DNA of 64,000 nt, from the NCBI GenBank assembly GCA_039720395.1, contig CM077827.1:10640099-10704098 (forward strand), written 5' to 3'. A program made the position numbers and the translations under genes. Of the stretch, positions 1-11,100 are shown one piece after another. The notes below the pieces were generated by a model. It was not told the DNA's origin and did not search any database. It worked only from the letters and a program-made list of their open reading frames with translations. How positions within the stretch are numbered: the first letter of the stretch is position 1; the number at the start of each line of letters is the position of its first letter. This DNA comes from Liquidambar formosana (lineage: Eukaryota > Streptophyta > Magnoliopsida > Saxifragales > Altingiaceae).

Positions 1-836
1 TTGCATATGCATAGAGATTTTTCATTTTTGCGACTAGTGAGTGATGAAGAGAGAGGAGAGAGAATATCTTGAGAGAAGAGAGAGAATATGTTAAGAGAAG
101 AGAGAGAATAAACAAATAAAAAAAAAACAAACAAAACATACCAATGAAAAAAATAACGATTTTTTTTTTTTTTTTGTCCCATTAACTTTGACTTTACCTA
201 AGGGTATTATTGGTAGTTAATGATAAGACAATTCCATTAAGGGTAAATTTGTCATTCCAGTTCACAAGTTGTGTTAACTATAATTGAGAGAATCTTTAAC
301 CTTGATTTACAGTTCTTGTTTGACTGCATGACCAATTTGCAATTCCCCCTTCATTTAATCAAAATGATTGGAAATATTATTTTTTTAATCAGCAGGTTGG
401 AAATATTACTCTATTTTCATGTTTTGTAATAGGTGAATGATGGGCAATGGATTTTATTTTTCATATACTCTTTGAAATAATATGGTTATCTCATGTAACA
501 TGTGAATGACTGGTTATCTTAAAGAAGAGGGATAAAATTGGAAAACTACATATAAATATTTTTTTAAATTCCATTCTCGTCACTGCCAAACACGGAGAAT
601 GAAATGGGTAGCCTTTTCCGCTCTGCACAGGGAATGGAATGGGCAGTCATTAGATCATTACAGATCAGATTCCACTTCAGTCTACTTCATGAATGGAATG
701 AGATTTCATTCCCCTATCAACGATTCCGGCCAAACAAACAGGGCAATATTTCAAAAGTCTCAAGAAGAGCTTTATGGATTCATAGGGTACTAAAAGAAAT
801 ATCAACAATCTAAGGAGTCCAATCTTTCAACTACTT
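1..836. other. Intronic sequence without a recognised gene
   Basis: This stretch lies on the 3' side of exon 2 of the minus-strand transporter gene, so it is read as intron 2. It starts with a GA-rich, A-rich low-complexity tract (about 45-175). Around 570-750 a short segment with GGAATG/CATTCC repeats in both orientations ends in a motif like those at hAT-type MITE ends. No boundaries or target duplication could be fixed, so it is not called as an element. Confidence 0.4.
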
Positions 837-1354
837 TGTTAAGTTTTCAACCTAAAAGTCTAAGCTATTAGGTAGAGGGCCCAAACAAGTATATGAAGCC
901 ATATTAAACTTAAGGAAAAATCTAAGGTAACAGACTGTCATTGCTAAAAAGCAATGACAGCCAAATCTTGACCACTTAAACCACAAAAAGTGGATTTTTT
1001 TAAAAAACCCTTAATATCTTTTGTGTGGCCATGATTTGACTGTCATTGCTTTTGATAGTCTGTCATGCTAGCAGGTTCTAAACTTAATACTCAATCAATG
1101 TGGGAATGTGGGACTTCCCAACACTCTCCCTCACGTGCAGGCCTAACAAGACAATAATGGGCTTATAACGTGGACAATAACGATGGGCTCACAAACGAAA
1201 TAGGCCCAAGAACAATAACAACAATAATGGGCTGTGATACCATGTGAAGTTTCCAACCTAAAAGCCTAAGCTATTAGGTAGAAGGCCCAAACAGATACAT
1301 GAAGACATACTAAACTTAATATTTAATCAATGTTGGATGTGGGACTTCCCAACA
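837..1354 (-). mobile_element. TRIM (terminal-repeat retrotransposon in miniature), minus strand
   Basis: Two direct repeats of about 112 bp (837-1123, interrupted, and 1243-1354) begin TGTTGGG and end CACA when read on the minus strand. Directly after the first minus-strand repeat is TGGTATCACAGCC (plus 1230-1242), close to the primer-binding site complementary to initiator tRNA-Met. Directly before the second is a purine tract, GTGAGGGAGAG (plus 1124-1134). The internal part is only about 119 bp and codes for nothing. The flanks TACTT (832-836) and CACTT (1355-1359) look like a 5-bp target duplication with one change. LTR, PBS, PPT and small size together define a TRIM. It differs from Cassandra, whose LTR contains a 5S-like region. 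Confidence 0.85.
914..1078. mobile_element. 165-bp MITE nested in the TRIM LTR
   Basis: The 837-1123 TRIM repeat is interrupted after TAAACTTAA. The same nine bases (905-913 and 1079-1087) flank the insert on both sides. Removing the insert and one copy of the 9-mer restores colinearity with the other TRIM repeat. A 9-bp duplication fits Mutator-like elements. The insert is internally palindromic, with ACAGACTGTCATTGC and GCAATGACAG motifs in both orientations. Its outer ends match each other only imperfectly, so the superfamily call is tentative. Confidence 0.7.
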
Positions 1355-1989
1355 CACTTGCTAATGGAGGGATCAAGGGATCAAGTATCATCATATAATA
1401 ACCAATAAGAATATTAAGTCAAAGAGTAGCAATCTCCATCTTTAATATTACCAATGAGTGAAGGACAGTGCAAAGGGTTATACTCTGCTTTCCAGTGCAG
1501 AAAATCATATTAACAGCCAAACGCTCCCCCAACGTTATGCAACAAAGGGAACATAGAAAGGCAGCTACTAGATCAAAAAAAACCGTGCTTGCATGCCTTC
1601 TTTGATTATACAAATCCCAGCAATCCTCTTCCTAATTCACATTTTGACAGGCCTCAAACATGAACCAAGAGAAAGTCTACTGCTAATGAAGTAACACATA
1701 ATCCCTGGGGCAACATGAATGTTATAATATCCCTCAAAAATCCATTATTTATGCTCCTGTTGTTTTGTACTTCAACCTTTTCATAATTAACTAAAAACAC
1801 ACCTATTCAAAAGAGGAAAAAAATTGAAAGTAATGGTTTTGTGTAACAAATAAATAAACTGGAAAACTACCAAGATAAAAAGTACTTATACTTTGCTACC
1901 GAAGAATGAACAGCATAAGGAATTAAACAGTAAACAAGTTAATCATTAAACAATACTTTAAATACAATAAATTTAATGGTAAGGTCTAC
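1355..1989. other. Intron 2 of the transporter gene, no feature recognised
   Basis: This is AT-rich unique-looking sequence just downstream (minus strand) of exon 2. Both strands were read for conserved transporter segments such as the TTLRRTT motif region expected in later exons, and none was found. Exon 3 is therefore probably outside the window. Confidence 0.4.
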
Positions 1990-2066
1990 CTGAAAGAGTG
2001 TGATGACATTTGCACATGGGAAGTTATAAGAAGAAAGAGCTGCTTTGTTGAACAACACCAAGAGTA
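1990..2066 (-). other. UGNT1-like: Exon 2 of the UGNT1-like gene
   Basis: It has 77 nt: the last two bases of the split Val codon plus 25 codons reading LLVLFNKAALSSYNFPCANV and then ITLFQ. The acceptor is TTTTGCAG and the donor CAG followed by GTAGAC. Exon-like conservation stops exactly at these sites on both sides. Confidence 0.85.
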
Positions 2067-5000
2067 CTGCAAAATGGAAGGCAAGCCATGGTTGTAAAAG
2101 ATGGAAAACAGAATAGAGCAGCCATACAAAATGCTATAAAAAAAAAAATGGTGAAAGTAACATCATTAAGAAAAACAGACACGAATCTTCATATAGGTTT
2201 AACTTTTCACGTGAAGTAGAACTGAATGATTAGGTTGCCCCAAAAACACATAATGCATTATGTATATTTGTCAACACCTATTTAACCTATTCAAGCATTT
2301 GTGAGAAAGGACTAAAATTTCTCCAATATTCGATATATTGGTCAATATTTCTCTAATTGGAGGTCACCAATATAAATCTAGGCGACAATATCCGTTGATA
2401 TGTCTATTGAACATAACCAAAGTAATTTCACAATATTCTTATTCTAATTGTTTATTGGAGTCTCTCTTTTTATTTTATTTTTTAATTAATTTATTTTTTT
2501 ATATCCCCAACAAGAATAAGATTTTATTAAAAAAACAAAAAGAATACAACTGAAGTAGGATAAGATGTCATCCTACAGAACAAAAAGAAAGCAACTAAAA
2601 GAAACAAACTGACTTCCAATCAAGCTTAATAGCAAACAAAGGTATCCCAACAAAAGCCTTAGCAACAGAAGCCCAAAAAGAGGTTATTGGAGTCTATTTC
2701 ATTACTTTCTATTCAAAATTTCAACGTTTTACTACTAGTCTTTGTCATTTCTCTAAATCGAAATCAAAATGTTTTATTCTTTTGATATTTCTCCGGTTTT
2801 GGACCCTTGATATCTCCGCCGATATCAAAATTTAAGTCCTTGTTTATAAGGATTTCAACATCTTACATTGTAGGCACACGGGGAAATAGCATGTGCAAGG
2901 CTACAACTAAATAAGCCTCAGAGGAAGTTTTCGATGTTGAAAATCTTCATGATCAGAAGATAATGGACCATATTATTTAAAATTTCTCACTTATGTTTCT
3001 TTCAAGGAAGGATGAAATCAAATGGCCCAAATTGTTTGATCCTAATATTCTTAGTTATCTCCTGTCTTGTAGAATTCTGAAGGCCAGTAAGACGCATAAG
3101 CAGAAATAATACGGTGTGTGCATGTGTATCCCAATTGTGTGAGGAGCTTTATACTAAGAGTGGGTCATTGAGTATATCATAGCGCACAGATAAATTGAGG
3201 TTTTCTTGAATTGATAAGGGATCAGTTATTATTACACGGTATTCTATCAAAGAAAAGTGAGAAGGGATTGTTGGCCGGGCATTGCCTAAAAATTTATGGA
3301 TCATGAACAAACTGCAATGGTGAAAGTAGATTGACATGGGAGTATGGGACCAAACTTTACATGGTGGATTACAGTTTACACTACTCACACAGTGGAGCTA
3401 GCTGGATCATCTGATGGGTTTCAGGAAACTAAGGGCCTGTTCGGTTGATGTTTCTGTAGAACAGTTTGAACTGATCTTGAAAAAAAAAGAAGTCACTGTT
3501 CATGAATGGGAACGTGTTTGGTGAGGCTATTCCCAAAAACTGTTATCTCCCAAATTGTTTCACAGATCCCTTCTTTTGGGAACAAGTGAACAACTTTTCG
3601 ATGTCCTCAGCTATTTCCGAGATGCATTCTGGAAAGACGGAGAACTTGTTCTCGTGATGGGATGATAAGTGCACGGTGCATTCATAAATAACATCTATGT
3701 AAACATATGAAACCTCACTTCTCATATGCACCACACATATCAAACCCATCACACTGCCTACACTGTCACGGAGACACCAGCACCACCTACGCCATCACCG
3801 TTGGAGACAAGTGTTAGGATTATGCCCTAGAGCCAATCATAGAGATGATTGTTTAGGGATTAGGAACAATCATTTGATTTCATTTATGTATGTCACATTT
3901 ATTATTGATTTAATAAAAGGGCTTATTCTATTATGTTTATATGCATCATTTATATTTACATAATATGTCCATGGAGTTAGAGTTGAGAATATGGAATTAC
4001 AAAGAGTTGTAATTTTGAGACTATAGATATATCTCTGTACTAAACTCCTTAAGCATTCCTAGTTGAAGGTTCACTATGATGGACAGTAATGAACCATAGG
4101 ACTAGCACTTGTTAGGTTGACTCTATAGGAGGATAGCTAGTCTCAAGCTATTTGTGTAGAGACACTACAACCAACAAGTGGGTGCCTATTATAAGAATAG
4201 GTACACTGAATGTGACCAAAGATTTGAGATAAACTGAATGGAGTTTTATCCTGCCTGTCAATCAGTTTCTCATTGTTATAGTGGTACAAGTAATCCTTAG
4301 ACCTGAGACGCCATAGTTGTCTTATGCATGTAGCTTTAGAAGTTTGATAACACTAAGTGCTAATCCTATTCAGGGGTTTGCAAAGGTGTTCATTGGCCCT
4401 ACTGCTATGTGTGTGAAGGCATGTAAGTGATCAACAAGGGATCCATCACTCTTAGGAAAAGAGAGAGAATGTCTCATATAGCATTCATAATATAACTCAT
4501 TAAATCCATGGCCATGGTAGGATGAATATGAAAAGAGTTTCATGAGTTCATCAATGAGTTGATATCTATGAATGAGTATAAAGTAATTGAACTAGGGAAT
4601 TGACAGACTTCCATGTCCTATTAGTTCAATTGGAGACATTGTGTTGAAGGAAGGATGCAATTGTAACCTATAAACTATAACAGAAGGGTTCTTTGTAAAT
4701 GACTATTCACCTCATTAAGGACCACACCATGAGCCATATGCTAGGTGTTACTCATGGTTAGTAGAAGCCCTAATTGATATAAGTGAGTTATAATCAATTA
4801 GGGAATTGGAAGGAGTTCCAATTAGACCCCAAATGGAAAGAGTTCCATTGTGCACATCTCGTGCTATTCCTACTACTTAATGATGTGAACCCAATGGGTC
4901 ACACACTGATCATGCAAGAAGGGCTTTAAAGTCTATGAGAGAAAAGGTTTTAGTGAATAAAGAATAGTTCTTTATAGGCCTATTTGTATTTGATACAAAT

Positions 5001-8000
5001 AATAGGGGTTAATGTGCAATTAAGTGTAATTACACATAACCCTATTAGGGTTTCTTCCCCATGGCCAGCCCCCTTTAGTGGGCTGCCTATATAAGTCACA
5101 CTTATGTGTGACATGGCATAACAGGCTTGCACAATAAACCCTAGCCGTCCAGCCCCTTGGAGGCTCTCTTCTCTCTCTCTCTCTTCTCCACCTCTAGCAA
5201 CAACAAGGAAGAAGAAAGAAAGGACTTGAAGCTCTAGCTAGGTGTGGATACCGTTGGAGGCAGCACACTTGGGCTGCTCATTCACCACTGTCCGCAATCA
5301 AAGCTTGGAGCAAAAAGGAGAAGACAAAAATTCTGTAAGTGTTCTAACCCTCTTTGTAGTTAGGGTTTGATTTTGTGTTATGCATAGTTAGATTCATGGG
5401 ATTGGGAATCGTAGGAAAAATTTTTTATATTCCGCACTTCTATTTTTCCCTCTTATTCGATTACCAACAACAAGGACATTGCCGATCTGAGCACTCCGGC
5501 ATGTTCAAAGTCATGGCCAGCAGGTTCGAAACCCATCGCCCATGATGGTCAAGACGGAAGCAGAGAAAGGGATAGAGAGAAGCTGTATATATATATAGAC
5601 TCTACAACACAGTGGGTTTACCACTGTATTCACAAATCTTGATTGGTATTTCTCCAAGTGGGTTCAATATGGAGCTGTTATCATCAAATCGAGTGCTGAT
5701 CTGACATCAATATGAGTAGATCTGCTATTTTTCCCAAACATATGACTGGTTTACACCCTGATTCTCTCCACTTCTGCTCTGTTCTCTCTCTGTTTCAGTG
5801 TTGGGAATTGGGGATCTTGGTTCTGAAGGGTTCAAACAACCAAACGGGTTTTCATTTTTTTCCCTCTGAAAACTGTTCTTGTTTTATGTTGCCAAACAAG
5901 TTTTCAGCATGAAGAATTCCTAGAAACAGTAATCTATTCTCATTTTTTAAAACAGGTTAAACAAAATTCACAAATCCCCAGCAGAACACACCCTAAATGA
6001 CCATAATTTCAATTACCAAGTCTTGTATTGAGTCATACTTGCAACGAGAGAATCTACAACACATAATTCATGGTAAGTACAACACTACTCAAGGAAGACA
6101 TTGACGCACCTATTGTGGCAAATTAATGTTGGAAAGGTCATCCTTGTTCTCAAGACAACAGAGGAAGTTGTTGGACAATTTCAAGGAAGCACACTCACCA
6201 AGCAGCAAGGAAAGCCTTAGCAGCCATGTCCTCAACAAATTACATAACCCCAATTCCTAAAAATGAGCTCAGATAGATCTTTCAAGGCAATATGCCAACT
6301 GGCCAATACAAATAGTCAATTACAATTGGATCTTGTATCCATGAGAAGCAACTGTTGATGAGAAGGATCATAATTTGTGGCTTGAGGATGAACAATTGGT
6401 TTATCACAGCAATTTAAGATTGAAAATGAGAGCTCATTATCTACTATGATGCCCATTATGCTAGTGTCTTGTGATCATCCCATGTGCTGATCAACTACTG
6501 AGTAAATGCTTTGCCTTGAGTCAGAAGCATTCTCTTGGTGTAGCAACAAACAATATCATCGATCAAATATAGTGGAGGTAGATAGATGGAGAATGGTGGC
6601 AGCCAAGAGAGGACATGATCAACACAGTCATCACAGGATCTACAACAGCCACTAGACTAATAAATTATTATGATTCAAAACCAAACAGCCGTGTGACTAC
6701 CACAAGCATTGACCTTGGAAAAAGGCGGTGGGGTTTGGACTGTTAGTAATACACCTTACAGCCAATAATAGAGATGATGCTTTAGGGATAAAGAACAATC
6801 ATAGGATTTCATTTATTGTATGTCACATTTATTATTATTCAATAATGGCTTATTCTATCATGTTTATTTCATTCTTTATATTTACATGATATGTGTATGG
6901 AGTTAGAGTTGAGAATATGAAATTACAATGAGTTGTGATTTTGAGACTATATATATCTCTGTACTAAACTCCTAAATCATTCCTAATTGAAGGTTCACTG
7001 TGATGGACAATAATGAACCATAAGACTAGCACATGTTAGGTTGGCTTTATAAGAGGATAGTTAGTCCTAAGTTATTTGTGTGTAGAAACTATAACCAACA
7101 TGTGGGTGCCTATTACATGAATAGGTACATTGAATGTGACCATAGAATATAAGATCAACTGAATGGAGTTTTAACTGTCTGTCAATCAGTTTCTCATAGT
7201 TGTCAGTGGTACAAGTAATCCTTAGACTTGAGACACCATAATTGTCTTGCACATATAGCGTTAGAAGTTTGATAACACTAAGTGTAGATTCGTATAGAGT
7301 TTACAAAGGTATTCATTGGCTCTATTGATATATGTATGAAGGCATGTGAGTGATCAATAAGGAATCCACACTCTCAGTAAAAAGGAGATAATGTTTCACA
7401 TAGCATTCATAATATAACTCATAAAGTCCATGGCCATGGTAGGATGATTATGGAAAGGAGTCTTCATAGTGCATTAATGAGTTGATATATATGAATGGGT
7501 ATAAAGTATTAAACTAAGGACTTGACAGACTATTAGTTTAATCAGAGAAATTGTATAGATGGAATGATGTAATTGTAACCTTAAGTTGTAACTGAAGGGT
7601 TTTTTGTTCGATATTTATTCACCTCATCGAGGACCACACCATGAGCCATTGCTAGATGCTACTCATGGTTAGTAAAAGCCCTAATTGATATAAATGAGTT
7701 ATAATCAATTAGGAAATTAGAAGGTGTTTCAATTAGACCCTTAATGGAAAGTGTTCCATTGTGCACACTTTGTGCTGTTCCTACTAGTCGATGATGTGAA
7801 CCCAATGGGTCACACATTGATTATGCAAAGAAGGATTTTAAAACTTTGAGAGAAAGGGCAAGATTGAATGAGAAAAGTTCTAGAGGCCTATACTTGTATT
7901 TGATATAAGTTAGAGGGGTTTAATTGCAATTATAGAAAGTTGCAAGTCGAAACCCTAGTTAGACTTCCCCTCTATGCCCGACCCTCCATAGTGGCTATAT

Positions 8001-8066
8001 AAGCCACACTAGCATGTGGCATGCACTAAGTGAATTCACTCTCTCTAACCCTAGCCGACCCTAGAG

Positions 8067-8108
<42 letters not shown>

Positions 8109-11100
8109 TCTTCTAGCATCAACAAGGATTGGTTAAGGGAAGCATGAAGGCTTTTGCTCAGGTGTGGATACCATTAGAGGCAGAACACTTGGGCTGTTCA
8201 AACCATTGCTCTCTGGATTCAAAGCTTGAAGGAAGGAAGAAGAAGAATACATAATCAACTGTAAGTATTCAAATCTTTCTTCTAGTTAGGGTTTCTAGTT
8301 TTGTATTGAAACACAATCAGATTCATGGGCTGCATGTAATTGATAGGAAATTTTTGTTATTCAAGTTATTCCGCATTCTTATTTCCTTCTAATTCCTTAC
8401 ATGGACCACACCTATGGATTAGTGCGTCTCTCTAACCCTTCTCTTACTGACACACTTTCTCCTCGCTCCACCAAGGGATATTTAAACTTCTCTTCTTTAT
8501 CTCTCAGAAAAAACTCCATTTCAAATCACTCCAACTTTTTAGATACTGAATGAGGCACAAAAAGCCAATTTCTTCTCACACCTTACCAACATATAATCAA
8601 AACCTATTGTCTTCTTTAAAAAGAAACCAAGAAAAGTATTCAACAAGAGAACTGTGGAAGTAAAAATCCGGACAAGCTATAGAGCCACCATTCGCGGAGG
8701 TTATTGGTAAGAGAATTGACTGCACGTGAAGATGGAGGTCTTAACATGCAGCTGAGATCTTAACAAACAAGATCGGAGCTAGTGGTTAAGTTGATCGGAG
8801 CTAGTTTGGCTCCTTAAGTTCAGGTCCAGCCCAACTCTCTACCTGACACGACCTTACCTAGGTTAGGATACTCTTCTCACAATAACATGCAAAATGTGAC
8901 TATAATAACAACTAGCTAACTAGAGTTGAATGGTAACAACCATCATCAGGCGGTTATTCTTAACCATGGTCAAGCAGTTAGATCTGACCATAGTTAGTTC
9001 TAAACCAACAATAGTCAGATAGTTATTCTTTCAACCATGGTCAAGAACTAACCAGAGTTATCACAACTCTATAAAAGGCTAGGAGAAGAATAGCATGAGG
9101 TAAGGTTGACCCCCCATAAGCTCTGTCTCTCCCCCTCTCTCTCTAGCTTTTTTCTCCTTCCATCTCTTGCTAGTCACTAACTTGATTGTCCGAGGGTCTC
9201 TAGTCAGACCAAGTTCGGCCACCCCTTGCCAGTGTTCTTTGTCTATCTCAAGTCCGCTCACCTCCATTTCTATTCTCAGTTCCAGTAACCAACATTAGCT
9301 CCAGTGTTGTTCTCAGTTCTTGGATCAAGTTCTTGTGACCAGCAACCATGGTGGTTCCTCTAGTAACGATCTCCCCTAGAGCTCCACCTTTAGATCAACT
9401 ACAACCACTAGCTCTACTCTTGTTTGTCAAGAGCTTAATTGCATCTCAATGCCTCCATCTTCACGCACCGTCAGTTCTCTTATCAGTGACCTCCACGAAC
9501 AATAACCCTATAGTTTGTCCGAATTTCTACCCGCACAAGAACTTTAATTAAATAACTTTTGGCCAAACATTCAGTGTGCATTTAGTTCATAGAATATGAG
9601 GTAGGATTTAGATTTGTAGCCCTCAAAGCTAATTCTTTGGTTTGGGGAACAAACAGTTATCTAGATTTGGAATTTCACCCCAAATCTAAAAATTAAATTT
9701 TAGTTATACAAAGGAGATTTGTACATCTTACAAGGAGAGATAGTATTTGCAAATCCCACTAAAGGAGAATCCAAGTGAAGATTGGGAAAGAAAAAGAAAA
9801 GAACAACAACAACAACAACTAAGAACACCATCGCCACTACAATTGTCACCACTATTGCCAACCTTGTTGCCACAGCCACCACCCACCTGTTACCACAGCT
9901 CACTGTCGCCACTACTTCCACCCACCATCACCGTCATTATATCACCATTCACAAAACATTCCTTCACCAACAACTGCTACTGTTGTCACTGGCCACCACC
10001 ACCATTATTATATCCTTATTTTTAACAAATTCCATCATTGCTGTTGCTGTCGCTATTGCCACCCACTATCACCATCGTTATTATATTTTTTATTTCAATA
10101 GAGTCCATCAGCATTACCACCACCATAATTGTTACCGTTGGTGCTGTCACTATCTTCTCCACCAACACCATCGCTAGTAATGCCACCACCATTAACCTAA
10201 TGCCACTTGCAATAAATTGTACTCGCCTCCGTCCCTACAAAGATGGGCCATTTTTGCTACTTTTTGTGTCCCAAAATGTTTGTCCATTTTGAAAAGTCAA
10301 ATCATAATTTTTTGAACTTTCCTATGCTACCCTTTATAATTTCAATAATTACTCTCAACACAAAAACCAATACCAAGTTAGTGAGGATATTTTTGGAAAG
10401 ATGGAGTCTAATAAATGACAAGTCAAGGTAATGATAGCTTTTCTTAAATTGCATATTTTGTCAAACTTGGCCTATGTTTGTGGAACAGAGGGAGTAGCTA
10501 TTACCACCTCCATAGGCACGCCTATGGTGTCACTTTCAACATCCATTCCGACCATCACTAACTTCAACTCCAACCTCTCATTACTAAAACTTCAATTTTA
10601 TTAAATTCAATTCCAAATCAAATAAGATATTAAATCCTAATAACTCATCCAAACAATGGGATTTAAATTCCTTAAGTCCATGATTCATAATTCTTCGGGA
10701 AATCCAAGGACCAAATCCAATTTCTTGATCTAAATGCCCCCTCAAACATTTCGAAGTTTAAATTTTTTTGAAAAGTAGGCCATTTTAATTTAAACTTCCT
10801 TTTTTTTTTTCCCATTATTTTTTCACATGTCAAAAAAAATAATTTTTTCTTCAACATGTGTCTTTTACAACAAAGATGAAAACCAAGACTTGATTAGTTT
10901 CATGTAAATATGTTTATTTTAAACTACTAATGATGATGAGATGAATTTAAACTTTTGAAATAAAAAACAAAATGAGAGAATCCAAGATCATCCCACCCTA
11001 GTAGATTCTAGAAAGTACATAAAACACAAGGGGTGAAACTTGGGATGGGTCAAACCGCAAACCGAACCAAACCAAACCGAATTGGCTGGTTTATTTTGGA

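Larger units (their letters stand above)
9572..10742. mobile_element. hAT-like non-autonomous element with an internal ACC/ATT-rich tract
   Basis: The 8-bp direct repeat CAAACATT (9564-9571 and 10743-10750) flanks inverted ends. The left end is CAGTGTGCATTTAGTTCA and the right end, inverted, is AGGGGGCATTTAGATCA. An 8-bp duplication and CAG/AG-type ends fit hAT. The interior lacks a transposase. It has a degenerate trinucleotide-rich tract (about 9790-10195) and a nested Stowaway-like MITE. Confidence 0.75.

Noticed and set aside
837..1354. Cassandra-type TRIM with 5S rRNA promoter
   Set aside because: The LTR lacks any 5S-like A/C box segment.
9782..10292. Long Thr/His- and Ile-rich reading frames
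   Set aside because: They arise from the ACC/CAT/ATT trinucleotide tract, overlap in several phases and show no domain.
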